Origin: IOR16 sp963521065
GTDB lineage: Bacteria; Bacillota; Clostridia; Peptostreptococcales; Anaerovoracaceae
Length of the DNA stretch: 64,000 nucleotides
Reading direction: 5' to 3'
Assembly: GCA_963521065.1 (NCBI GenBank)
Contig: CAUQTI010000002.1
Coordinates: 203,199 to 267,198 of the forward strand
Below are positions 1 to 6,952 of this stretch, piece by piece. Position 1 is the stretch's first letter; every line of letters starts with the position of its first letter. A program made the position numbers and the translations under genes. Under the pieces are notes generated by a model. It was given only the letters and a program-made list of their open reading frames with translations, did not search any database and was not told the origin of the DNA.

Positions 1-83
1 GTCTGGTAAATCGGTATCAAGGTAGCTCCGGTATTTTCGTCGCCTTTAAAGCTACCGTGTAATAAAGATGTATCGTATTTCAA
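1..83 (-). CDS. metY: O-acetylhomoserine sulfhydrylase MetY, N-terminal fragment (runs off the window)
   Basis: Only the first 27 codons lie in the window. They read LKYDTSLLHGSFKG, then DENTGATLIPIYQ, which matches the N-terminus of the PLP-dependent O-acetylhomoserine sulfhydrylase family (KxxTxxxHxG...TGAxxxPIYQ). The start is a TTG at complement 81-83, with a GAGGAG ribosome site nine bases upstream inside the end of the preceding gene. An ATG seven bases upstream is in another frame that closes after twelve codons, so it is not the start. MetY adds sulfide, or sulfur from a protein thiocarboxylate, to O-acetylhomoserine to give homocysteine. Its position as the last visible gene of the sulfur-carrier operon is the main evidence for the thiocarboxylate route. 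Confidence is limited by the short fragment. Confidence 0.72.
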   Translation of the reverse strand, partial: MKYDTSLLHGSFKGDENTGATLIPIYQ

Positions 84-96
84 TTTGCATCACTCC

Positions 97-906
97 TCAC
101 AGGATTCCATCACATTCCGTCTGCGCATAATCAATCAATTCATGGATTGTCGGATTTTTCCCACACACCGGACACGTTTCAACGTGTGTTGGAAGCTTTA
201 TTTTTCTGAATTCCATGCTCAGCGCATCGTATGTGAGCAACGATCCAGTCAAAAGCTCTCCCTTTCCGATTATATATTTTACTGCTTCCATCGCCTGAAG
301 GCTGCCGATTACCCCTCCCATTGCGCCGATTACTCCGGCCTGCTTGCAGGTAGGTACTGCATCCTTTGGCGGCGGGTTTTTAAAAATGCACCGATAACAT
401 GGCCCCTGTCCGGGTACATATGTCATAAGCTGCCCTTGAAAACGGATAATGCCCGCATGGGAAAATGGCTTTTCTGCCATTACACATGCATCATTAATCA
501 GAAACTTGGCGGGGAAATTATCGGTTCCGTCTATGATAAAATCGTACTCCGAAATCAACTCCATAATGTTATCGGCACTTACAAAGGTGCGATACGCATT
601 GACCGTTACATCCGGGTTTATCGCTTCCATGGTTTCCTTTGCCGAAAGCACTTTCGCTTTTCCAATGTCGTGTGTCGCATGAATAATCTGCCTCTGTAAA
701 TTGGATAAATCGACTTCATCTGCATCTGCAATCCCGATTTTTCCCACTCCTGCCGCTGCGAGATACATAGCAGCAGGGGCGCCTAATCCACCAGCCCCTA
801 TAATCAGCACACTGCTGTCAAGAAGTTTCTTCTGTCCCTTTGCTCCGACTTCTTTTAGAATGATATGTCTCGAATAGCGTTCAATCTGTTCATTAGAGAA
901 TGCCAT
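97..906 (-). CDS. hcyF: HcyF/ThiF/MoeB-type E1-like enzyme that activates the sulfur carrier
   Basis: 269 residues of the ubiquitin-activating (ThiF/MoeB/HesA) family. An N-terminal Rossmann motif IIGAGGLGAPAA is followed by DADEVDLSNLQRQIIH, the adenylation signature. CYRC (about residue 170) and CPVCGK (about 246) form the structural zinc site, and PTCKQAGVIGAMGGVIGS holds the usual catalytic-cysteine region. The enzyme would adenylate the C-terminal glycine of the adjacent ThiS-like carrier so it can be converted to a thiocarboxylate. The gene overlaps the carrier gene by 14 bases, and its own ribosome site lies in the carrier's glycine codons, so translation is probably coupled. The Wolinella succinogenes homocysteine system (HcyS/HcyD/HcyF with MetY) is the closest described arrangement. 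By sequence alone it could serve thiamine or molybdopterin synthesis; the neighbours argue for homocysteine. Confidence 0.85.
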   Translation of the reverse strand: MAFSNEQIERYSRHIILKEVGAKGQKKLLDSSVLIIGAGGLGAPAAMYLAAAGVGKIGIADADEVDLSNLQRQIIHATHDIGKAKVLSAKETMEAINPDVTVNAYRTFVSADNIMELISEYDFIIDGTDNFPAKFLINDACVMAEKPFSHAGIIRFQGQLMTYVPGQGPCYRCIFKNPPPKDAVPTCKQAGVIGAMGGVIGSLQAMEAVKYIIGKGELLTGSLLTYDALSMEFRKIKLPTHVETCPVCGKNPTIHELIDYAQTECDGIL

Positions 907-1114
907 GACCGCATCCCCCTCCCATAAAGTAGAGAAATTCTAAAACATCTCCATCCTTCAATTTCGTATTCTCAAAGGAGCTTTTTCCTAATAGTTCGTC
1001 ATTCACGGAAACAGTAACATATTCTGGTGTTTCTACCTTTTCCAGTTCAATCAATTCAGCCAGTGTAAGCTCTTCTTTGTATTCTTTCGGCTCTCCGCTT
1101 ACGGTTAATTTCAT
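893..1114 (-). CDS. hcyS: ThiS/MoaD-like sulfur carrier with a C-terminal extension after the diglycine (HcyS-like)
   Basis: 73 residues with a beta-grasp pattern: MKLTVSGEPKEY, TLAELIELEKV, VSVNDELLGK, then LKDGDVLEFLYFMGGG. ThiS and MoaD normally end at Gly-Gly. Here the glycines at 65-67 are followed by CGHGIL, so the product must be trimmed before adenylation. The JAMM metalloprotease gene in the same operon fits that job, as HcyD does for HcyS in Wolinella succinogenes. The tail-coding bases overlap the start of hcyF, and the GGA GGG GGA codons double as the hcyF ribosome site. Which glycine becomes the mature C-terminus cannot be seen from the sequence. Confidence 0.85.
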   Translation of the reverse strand: MKLTVSGEPKEYKEELTLAELIELEKVETPEYVTVSVNDELLGKSSFENTKLKDGDVLEFLYFMGGGCGHGIL

Positions 1115-1117
1115 TTT

Positions 1118-1363
1118 CTATTCCTCGCCTTTCTCTACAATTAAATCGTAGGTTTCATCCTCATTCTTGTTCAGCTTCAACACCTTATGGCCTTCTTCTT
1201 TCATAGAGCGAGGTACATTTTGCACCGGCTCTCCTGCGTTCATATGAATGGAAAGAATCTGTCCCGTTTCAAGCTCCTCAATTGCAATCTTCGCTTTCAC
1301 AAAGGTCACTGGGCATACAACGTCGGTTATATCCACGGACTGGTCTATTTTTATATCAGCCAT
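1118..1363 (-). CDS. TusA-family sulfur-transfer protein
   Basis: 81 residues of the TusA/SirA/YeeD family. The conserved active-site motif is DVVCPVTFVKAK, with Cys17 as the persulfide-carrying residue, followed by the family's typical IEELETGQILSI beta-strand region. TusA proteins relay sulfane sulfur between proteins. The gene lies between the sulfite-reductase-like gene (8-base overlap) and the sulfur-carrier gene (gap of three bases), so it may bind or deliver the sulfur that ends up on the carrier's C-terminus. That role is inferred from position only; the partner proteins are not known from sequence. Confidence 0.85.
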   Translation of the reverse strand: MADIKIDQSVDITDVVCPVTFVKAKIAIEELETGQILSIHMNAGEPVQNVPRSMKEEGHKVLKLNKNEDETYDLIVEKGEE

Positions 1364-2216
1364 AATACGCCTCCCTCATTTTTTCTCTGAATACTTCTTC
1401 GCCAACTCTTTCGATGGTAAATTGAAAGCGCTCTCCGGAAGCTCCATGCTCTTTAAAAAATTCCACCGCTGCATCAATGACCCTAAACAAAGTCTTTTTA
1501 TCGTATATAAGAGGTAGCAGCTCTTTTCCCTTATGAATTCGGTTTCCAAAAAGTCCTCCGAACGACAGAATATATCCCTCACTGTTCTCCCATGCATCAA
1601 CGGGACATGCCTTCGTACAACGCCCGCAGTAATTACATTTGCTTTCATCAAGAGTAAGCGCATCACCCTCAAAACGGATGGCCTTCGTCCGACATACATT
1701 TTCACAAATGCCGCAGTGAATACATTTATCCGCAATCCATTCAACGCGAATACCGCCTTTTATGCCAACGTCATTTTCCTCTGCCTTAAGGCAGTTGTTC
1801 TGACATCCCGTAACCCCGAATTTAAATTTATGGGGTAAATCCATTGCGAAAAACCTCTCACTCAGCTCCTGAGCAAGGCCGTAAGTATCAATACATCCGC
1901 TGGGACATACGTCCTTTCCTTGGCAGGATGTTACAGTTCTGACTCTTGCGCCACAGACTCCCGGTTCGCAATTTCCTGCGGCAAGAGCCGATTGCACAGC
2001 ATCTACATCATTGAGCTTAATAAACGGAATTTCAACACTCTGCCTCGATGTGAGGTGCACATAGCCGTCACCGTACTTTTCCGATACCTCCGCAATGGTT
2101 GAAAGCTGCTTCGCATCAAGATGCCCCCCTACCACCTTTAACCGCAAAGAAAAGCAATTTTTTTGCTTCTGCCGCATAAATCCGCCTTTTTTTAGTGTGT
2201 TATAATCTACAGCCAT
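1356..2216 (-). CDS. Small sulfite/nitrite-reductase-like protein with two 4Fe-4S ferredoxin motifs
   Basis: 286 residues. The N-terminal half carries the ferredoxin-like half-domain of sulfite reductases (LRLKVVGGHLDAKQL, YVHLTSRQSVEIPF). Next come the siroheme/4Fe-4S cysteines in CQGKDVC (C-X5-C) and CQNNC (C-X3-C). Two ferredoxin motifs follow at about 165-205: CIHCGICENVC and CNYCGRCTKAC. The layout is like the catalytic subunit of anaerobic sulfite reductases of the AsrC type. It probably reduces sulfite or a bound sulfur species to sulfide for carrier thiocarboxylation, drawing electrons through its own clusters. The start is set by AGGAGG seven bases upstream of the ATG. Similar proteins occur in clostridial methionine/sulfur-carrier operons. 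Confidence 0.82.
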   Translation of the reverse strand: MAVDYNTLKKGGFMRQKQKNCFSLRLKVVGGHLDAKQLSTIAEVSEKYGDGYVHLTSRQSVEIPFIKLNDVDAVQSALAAGNCEPGVCGARVRTVTSCQGKDVCPSGCIDTYGLAQELSERFFAMDLPHKFKFGVTGCQNNCLKAEENDVGIKGGIRVEWIADKCIHCGICENVCRTKAIRFEGDALTLDESKCNYCGRCTKACPVDAWENSEGYILSFGGLFGNRIHKGKELLPLIYDKKTLFRVIDAAVEFFKEHGASGERFQFTIERVGEEVFREKMREAYYG

Positions 2217-2227
2217 ACTATTTCCTC

Positions 2228-2638
2228 CTAAATATACTCTATTTCTTCCTCTGCACTCTCCCTGCCTGCAATGCGGAAAGATTTTAAAATAGGCTCCTCT
2301 ATTTCCATAAGTGACAGAATCATATAGCTCGCCTCTCGGTCATATGCAAGCCGCTTGTCTTCCTCCGACGGCCTTGACGGGCTTTCAGGATGGGAATGGA
2401 AATTTCCAAGAGGAACAAAACCATTTGCTCTCATTTGCTTCACGGCACGAAGCTGCTCCTTTGGCTCCATTGAGAAATGTTCTTTCGAATGGTCTATATT
2501 TTCAAGCAGATAAATTTCCTTTACCACTCTCTCATCGCCGTTTTTTATGCCTCCTATCAAGCCGCAGATTTCTTCAGGAAGCCCTGCCTTCGCCGCTTCA
2601 ACGATTTCTTTATATAATTTTTCCGGCAATTGAATCAT
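2228..2638 (-). CDS. hcyD: JAMM/MPN+ metalloprotease that probably trims the sulfur carrier (HcyD-like)
   Basis: 136 residues from the ATG at 2638. The zinc JAMM motif is complete: Glu23 in LPEEICGLIGG, His81 and His83 in NFHSHPESPSRPS, and Asp94. JAMM peptidases cleave after the diglycine of ubiquitin-like proteins, so the expected substrate is the tail of the neighbouring carrier. The start is chosen by a GGAGGTAG ribosome site just upstream and a four-base ATGA overlap with the thioredoxin gene; a longer in-frame N-terminus (to 2704) is arginine-rich, overlaps that gene and is unlikely. Related CysM/CysO systems use a Mec+ JAMM peptidase at a different step, so the precise reaction stays inferred. 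Confidence 0.85.
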   Translation of the reverse strand: MIQLPEKLYKEIVEAAKAGLPEEICGLIGGIKNGDERVVKEIYLLENIDHSKEHFSMEPKEQLRAVKQMRANGFVPLGNFHSHPESPSRPSEEDKRLAYDREASYMILSLMEIEEPILKSFRIAGRESAEEEIEYI

Positions 2639-2949
2639 TTCACTACCTCCGCCAGCATACTTTCCAGCTCTTCTTTTTTTACAACGCCTCCGATACGGCC
2701 GCATTCCTTCCCACCCTTAAAAAAAAGAAAGGTCGGGGAGCTCATGACCTTATAGCTCCGTGCAAGCTCTGCTCCAAAGGTAATATTTATTTTTACAAGC
2801 TTCCAGCCTGGCTGTTCCTCCTCAAGCATTGCAAGTATCGGTGACATTCTCTTGCAAGGAACACAGCTGTCAGAATAAAACTCCAGCAACACCGGCGCAT
2901 CGGAGTTTAACACTTCACTTTCAAATGTATCTTTCGTTATACTCTTCAT
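2635..2949 (-). CDS. Thioredoxin-family protein
   Basis: 104 residues with a thioredoxin fold: APVLLEFYSDSCVPCKRMSPIL carries the redox pair Cys29-Val-Pro-Cys32, followed by the cis-proline segment KVMSSPTFLFFKGGK. The usual tryptophan before the first cysteine is replaced by serine. It is the first gene of the sulfur operon, with translation coupled to the JAMM protease gene by ATGA. It may reduce persulfides or disulfides formed during sulfur transfer. A role as a general thioredoxin cannot be excluded. Confidence 0.85.
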   Translation of the reverse strand: MKSITKDTFESEVLNSDAPVLLEFYSDSCVPCKRMSPILAMLEEEQPGWKLVKINITFGAELARSYKVMSSPTFLFFKGGKECGRIGGVVKKEELESMLAEVVK

Positions 2950-3041
2950 TTTTCTCTTCCTTATTCATACTTATTATATATGTTTTATAGGTTAACACAC
3001 CTTCCAAAGACCGTCAATATGAAAAAATTTATAAATCTATG

Positions 3042-3074
3042 ATTTTTTTTGGATTATCCTATTTTTTTTGGATT
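3042..3074. repeat. Two direct copies of ATTTTTTTTGGATT upstream of the sulfur operon
   Basis: The 14-base sequence occurs at 3042-3055 and 3061-3074, 19 bases apart, 90-130 bases upstream of the operon's first start codon. On the operon strand these are phased A-tracts, which could act as promoter upstream elements or a regulator site. No riboswitch fold was recognised in this intergenic stretch. Confidence 0.4.
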
Positions 3075-3137
3075 GCTATGAAATTTTTTTGAAAGTCAAT
3101 TTTGAAATGGAAAGAAAAAAAGTACGTTTTTCTACAC

Positions 3138-3167
3138 AAAAAAACCGCAGAACCCAAAAGCCTGCGG
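3138..3167 (-). terminator. Rho-independent terminator after tcdA
   Basis: Inverted repeat CCGCAG (3145-3150) and CTGCGG (3162-3167). Read on the minus strand, the stem is followed by seven T residues. It lies 48 bases beyond the tcdA stop. Confidence 0.75.
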
Positions 3168-3214
3168 CAAATCTAAAAGTTTACAGTTTAAATTGTTTTC
3201 TTATTTTCATTCCC

Positions 3215-3979
3215 TCAAATTGCTTGCTTCGAAATTAAATCTTTGACTACTTCGCTGGCAAGAATCAAACCGGCAACCGAAGGAACAAAGGCATTCGATC
3301 CAGGAATATTCCTGCGTTGTGTACATTTATGTGTTGCACCCGGCGGACAGATACAATTTGTCCTGCAGCTGATTGACATATCTTCAATCGGGGTGATTGG
3401 CGTTTCTTTTGAATAAACGACTTTCAAGCCCGGAATATTTCGCTTGCGCAATTCCTGCCGCATCACCTTTGCAAGCGGGCAGATCGAAGTTTTATAAATA
3501 TCTGCCACCTCAAATTCTGCCGGGTTCATTTTATTACCCGCTCCCATACTGCTGATAATAGGAACACCGCTTTCTTGGGCCTCCAGCACAAGCTGAATCT
3601 TAGCCGTCACAGTATCAACAGCGTCTACAATGTAGGAATAGTCAGCAAAGTTAAATTCATCTTTTGTCTCCGGCAAAAAGAAACATTTATGCACATTGAC
3701 CACTGCATCCGGATTAATTTCCAAAATACGTTCTTTCATTAAATCCACTTTATACTGCCCTACCGTTTTTCTTGTTGCGATAATCTGGCGGTTTAAGTTT
3801 GTCAAACAAACCTTGTCATCATCAACCAGGTCAAATGTTCCCACGCCGCTCCGCACCAATGCTTCTACAGTGTAACCACCCACACCGCCAATTCCAAAAA
3901 TTGCAACTCTGGATTCCTGTAATTTTTTCATTGCTTCTTTTCCTAAGAGCAATTCTGTTCTTGAAAATTGATTTAACAT
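3215..3979 (-). CDS. tcdA: tRNA threonylcarbamoyladenosine dehydratase TcdA (CsdL/YgdL)
   Basis: 254 residues of the E1-like superfamily but of the TcdA branch. The nucleotide-binding motif VAIFGIGGVGGYTVEALVRSG (about 27-47) is followed by DDDKVCLTNLNRQI. Near the C-terminus, CICPPGATHKCTQRRNIPGS and FVPSVAGLILASEVV are characteristic of TcdA. The enzyme uses ATP to cyclise t6A37 to ct6A in tRNAs that read ANN codons. It is distinct from the HcyF-like enzyme upstream in the window, although both share the fold. The gene overlaps larE by seven bases and is followed by a terminator, so the two are co-transcribed. Confidence 0.9.
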   Translation of the reverse strand: MLNQFSRTELLLGKEAMKKLQESRVAIFGIGGVGGYTVEALVRSGVGTFDLVDDDKVCLTNLNRQIIATRKTVGQYKVDLMKERILEINPDAVVNVHKCFFLPETKDEFNFADYSYIVDAVDTVTAKIQLVLEAQESGVPIISSMGAGNKMNPAEFEVADIYKTSICPLAKVMRQELRKRNIPGLKVVYSKETPITPIEDMSISCRTNCICPPGATHKCTQRRNIPGSNAFVPSVAGLILASEVVKDLISKQAI

Positions 3980-4794
3980 AGCTTCTCCTTTGCCGATAAT
4001 GTTTCATTCATGCTTCCCGTTCGATACCCCTGTAAGTCAAGTGTTACATAAGTAAATCCATACTCCCGAAACCGAACGAAAATCTGCTCTCTGTTTTCCA
4101 CGATCCGAATGAGTTCTTCCGGAAGTACTTCAATTCTTGCCATAACACCGTGGATGCGCACTCTGACCTGATGAAAACCCAAGTCAAGCAACAGCTGTTC
4201 TGCTTGATCAACCATATCTAACTTCTTCTCATCAATCGTTTCTCCGTACACAAAACGGGAAGACAGACAGGCAAAGGATTGTTTATTCCATGTTTCCAGT
4301 CCTAGCTGCTTAGAAAGGCGGCGAATTTCTTCTTTTGAAAGTCCTGCCTCGCGGAGAGGGCTCTTCACCTTTAACTCTTCGATTGCAATCAAACCCGGGC
4401 GGTAATCTCCGATATCATCCATATTAGAGCCTTCCACTACTTCGGAAATGCCATTCTCCTTCGCAATTTCCCATATTTTTTCAAATAATTCATGCTTGCA
4501 GAGGTAGCAGCGGTTTTTTGGATTTGAGCGAAATCCTTCAATGTCTAATTCTTCCGAATCACATATAATATGCTTGATTCCATTTTCTCGGCAAAATTCC
4601 TTTGCTTCATCCAACTCTCTCTTTGGAAAGGAGCATGACTTTGCCGTTACTGCAATCACGTTGTCTCCTAGTACCTCATGTGCCGCTTTTAATAAAAAAG
4701 TGGAATCCACTCCACTTGAAAATGCAACTGCAACACTCCCAAGGTGATGCAGGTATTTTTGGAGGTTTTCATATTTGTCTTGAAGCTCGTTCAT
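3973..4794 (-). CDS. larE: LarE-family ATP pyrophosphatase / sulfur transferase
   Basis: 273 residues. The PP-loop SSGVDST (26-32) binds ATP. Three conserved cysteines are visible: Cys96 and Cys99 in NRCYLCKHE, and Cys176 in SFACLSSR. LarE converts the pyridinium dicarboxylates of the nickel-pincer nucleotide cofactor to thiocarboxylates. Lactobacillus LarE sacrifices one cysteine, whereas homologues with three cysteines hold a 4Fe-4S cluster that carries the extra sulfur; this protein has the three-cysteine pattern. No larA, larB or larC is seen in the window, so its client could be elsewhere or could be a different sulfur acceptor. Start ATG with AAAGGATGG upstream. Confidence 0.85.
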   Translation of the reverse strand: MNELQDKYENLQKYLHHLGSVAVAFSSGVDSTFLLKAAHEVLGDNVIAVTAKSCSFPKRELDEAKEFCRENGIKHIICDSEELDIEGFRSNPKNRCYLCKHELFEKIWEIAKENGISEVVEGSNMDDIGDYRPGLIAIEELKVKSPLREAGLSKEEIRRLSKQLGLETWNKQSFACLSSRFVYGETIDEKKLDMVDQAEQLLLDLGFHQVRVRIHGVMARIEVLPEELIRIVENREQIFVRFREYGFTYVTLDLQGYRTGSMNETLSAKEKLC

Positions 4795-4919
4795 TTATAC
4801 TGATGCCATCCTTTAAGTGTCAAATTTCCTACTTTTTTAATAGGATATTGTATTATACCATTTCTTCACTTGCCTTGCAATTGTATGTATTCACTGTGAT
4901 GGCACGTTGCACCAAATCC

Positions 4920-5570
4920 TTACTTCTCAGGAGGAATTGGTGTTTCCAGTCTTTCGTTCTTAAAAAAGTCTGCGTCTGGCTGTGAAGTGTGTAAAGAAAA
5001 AACAGAAAGGTATTTTTCACCTGCAATCTCGTAATTTAATTGTACAAAATTAGTCTCCAAAAAATATATTTCATATTGTGTACGGTAACGATACAGCGTA
5101 TAAAAATATTCCCCTTTTTCATTTGCCAGTAATTTTCCCGTTATAATTCGCATCCCTTCTTTTTCCTCTGACTCTGATGGATAGGAGGTGATTTGAATTT
5201 CCGGTATATCGTCAGGCTTTACATACTCTCCCTCTTTCTTAAAAGAGAATTTTAAACTTTCCGGCGCACCGTCTAAATAAACACAAGGGATATCTCCTTC
5301 TATTTTTCCCATCGTCGTTTTCTGTATCTTCTCTTGCTTTTCTTCTGAAAAAGATTGATATTTTTCTAATTCATAGGTGCGGATAATCGGCTTGACCGGA
5401 GAAGCATTCTGCATTTCCAGCAGCAATTGTGTATCTCCATCGCTTAAATTTCGCTTGGAATCTGTAGTCGGCGTAACTGTAAAATGCAGAAATAAAATTG
5501 AGCCAAATAAAATCACCAGCACAAACAACAAAAAAAGAACAACCGTTCTAGCTTTGATTTTCATAAACAT
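4920..5570 (-). CDS. Membrane-anchored protein of unknown function
   Basis: 216 residues. A hydrophobic helix at about 9-31 (VVLFLLFVLVILFGSILFLHF) follows a short positive N-terminus, so the rest probably faces outward. The external part is rich in Glu, Lys and Tyr with alternating beta-strand-like stretches (GKLLANEKGEYFYTLYRY, YEIYFLETNFVQLNYEI). There is no lipobox cysteine and no motif I recognise. It lies between the larE gene and a strong bidirectional terminator. A start one codon later (residue 3) is also possible. Confidence 0.6.
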   Translation of the reverse strand: MFMKIKARTVVLFLLFVLVILFGSILFLHFTVTPTTDSKRNLSDGDTQLLLEMQNASPVKPIIRTYELEKYQSFSEEKQEKIQKTTMGKIEGDIPCVYLDGAPESLKFSFKKEGEYVKPDDIPEIQITSYPSESEEKEGMRIITGKLLANEKGEYFYTLYRYRTQYEIYFLETNFVQLNYEIAGEKYLSVFSLHTSQPDADFFKNERLETPIPPEK

Positions 5571-5664
5571 TCCTCTTTATTTTCTAAATTGATCTATATT
5601 TTTTTCAGTATAGCACAAAAACAAGATACAAATATTAACAAACAATGAAATTGTATCTTGGCGT

Positions 5665-5699
5665 GAAAAAACGGCGGTTTAATAGACCGCCGTTTTTTC
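5665..5699. terminator. Bidirectional rho-independent terminator
   Basis: Perfect 8-bp stem ACGGCGGT (5671-5678) with ACCGCCGT (5686-5693), flanked by A-runs on the left and T-runs on the right. On the minus strand it ends the flavodiiron protein transcript, 10-15 bases after the stop codon. Confidence 0.88.
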
Positions 5700-5710
5700 A
5701 GAGTGCAATA

Positions 5711-6931
5711 TTATTCAATGCCATTTATAGATTCCAAGATGGCGCGTTCCAGCGTTTCAAGTTCAGGAACCTTGTCAGCTCCAAGAGACGATGCCATACT
5801 GATACGTTCATTTAAAACAGTCATGTTCTTCATCTCTTCATTTAAGAAATTCTGCATCAAATCACCGGATTTAATCGCCCAGGAGCCATTTTCAATAACG
5901 GCAACTGTGCGATTTTGCACATTTAATGCCTTCATATCCATCAGGAAGTTGTGCATCGCCGGATAAATTCCCAGGTTATAGGTTACAGAAGCCAGCACCA
6001 TATGGCTGTACTTGAACGCCTCTGAAATAAGCTGAGAAACATTTGTAGACGATACGTCGTAAATTGCAATATTTGTAACCCCTTTTTCACACAATCGCGC
6101 AGCAAGTGCCTGCACAGCAGATTCTGTATTTCCATACATGGAGGCATACACCATCAAAATCCCCTTTTCCTCTGGCTCATAACGGCTCCACAAATCATAT
6201 TTTTGAATAAAATACATCAAGTCTTCACGCCATACCGGTCCGTGCAGAGGGCAGATGTACTTAATCTGGTCTAGAATTCCTCCTGCTTTTTTCAAGATCA
6301 ACTGAATGTGAGGACCATATTTCCCGACGATATTCGTAAGATAACGGCGTGCATCATCCAGCCAATCACGATCAAAGTTTACTTCATCTGCAAACAGCTT
6401 TCCATCCAGCGCACCAAACGTGCCGAAGGCATCCGCTGAAAATAAAACACCATTCGTCGTATCAAAGGTAACCATAACTTCCGGCCAGTGTACCATCGGC
6501 GCAAATACAAAGGTCACTACATGCGTTCCAAAGCTGAAGGTATCCCCTTCCTTGACTTCCACTTGCGCATGGGAATCCACGCGGAACCCAAACTGGCGCA
6601 TCAGCATGAATGCTTTTTCATTGCTTATAATGGTTACGTTTGGCCAGCGGAGCAGAATCTCTTCGATTGAACCCGCATGGTCCGGCTCTAAATGATTGAT
6701 CACCAAATAATCTAAGGGGCGTCCCTCAAGCAGATGTTCCAAATTTTCGAGCAGCTGCCGACAAGCCGACCAGTCTACTGTATCAAATAAAACGGTCTTC
6801 TCATCCAGTAGTAAGTACGCATTATAGGAGACTCCTCTCGGAATCGGATATGCATTTTCAAAGAGGGCCAAACGATGATCGTTGGCACCCACCCAATATA
6901 AATCTTCTGTTACATTTCTTACGCAGTACAT
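5711..6931 (-). CDS. Flavodiiron protein (FprA/rubredoxin:oxygen or NO oxidoreductase)
   Basis: 406 residues. The N-terminal metallo-beta-lactamase-like domain has the diiron ligands His80-x-Glu82-x-Asp84-His85 (NHLEPDHAGS), APMVHWPEV, ADAFGTFG and the late histidine in CPLHGPV. The C-terminal flavodoxin domain starts near 255 with LMVYASMYGNTESAVQ, the FMN-phosphate loop. These enzymes reduce O2 to water or NO to N2O, with electrons delivered by rubredoxin. The gene lies 21 bases after an acyl-CoA dehydrogenase/EtfA protein that ends in a rubredoxin domain, which makes that domain a likely donor. An Rrf2 regulator at the head of the operon suits control by O2 or NO. Confidence 0.93.
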   Translation of the reverse strand: MYCVRNVTEDLYWVGANDHRLALFENAYPIPRGVSYNAYLLLDEKTVLFDTVDWSACRQLLENLEHLLEGRPLDYLVINHLEPDHAGSIEEILLRWPNVTIISNEKAFMLMRQFGFRVDSHAQVEVKEGDTFSFGTHVVTFVFAPMVHWPEVMVTFDTTNGVLFSADAFGTFGALDGKLFADEVNFDRDWLDDARRYLTNIVGKYGPHIQLILKKAGGILDQIKYICPLHGPVWREDLMYFIQKYDLWSRYEPEEKGILMVYASMYGNTESAVQALAARLCEKGVTNIAIYDVSSTNVSQLISEAFKYSHMVLASVTYNLGIYPAMHNFLMDMKALNVQNRTVAVIENGSWAIKSGDLMQNFLNEEMKNMTVLNERISMASSLGADKVPELETLERAILESINGIE

Positions 6932-6952
6932 AAATCGTTCCTCCCTTCCGCT

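Noticed and set aside
70..90. ATG at complement 88-90 as the start of the leftmost gene
   Set aside because: It closes after twelve codons in that frame; the TTG at 81-83 gives the MetY N-terminus with a correctly placed ribosome site.
2950..3214. SAM riboswitch or T-box upstream of the sulfur operon
   Set aside because: No matching stems or specifier/antiterminator pattern was seen in the short leader.
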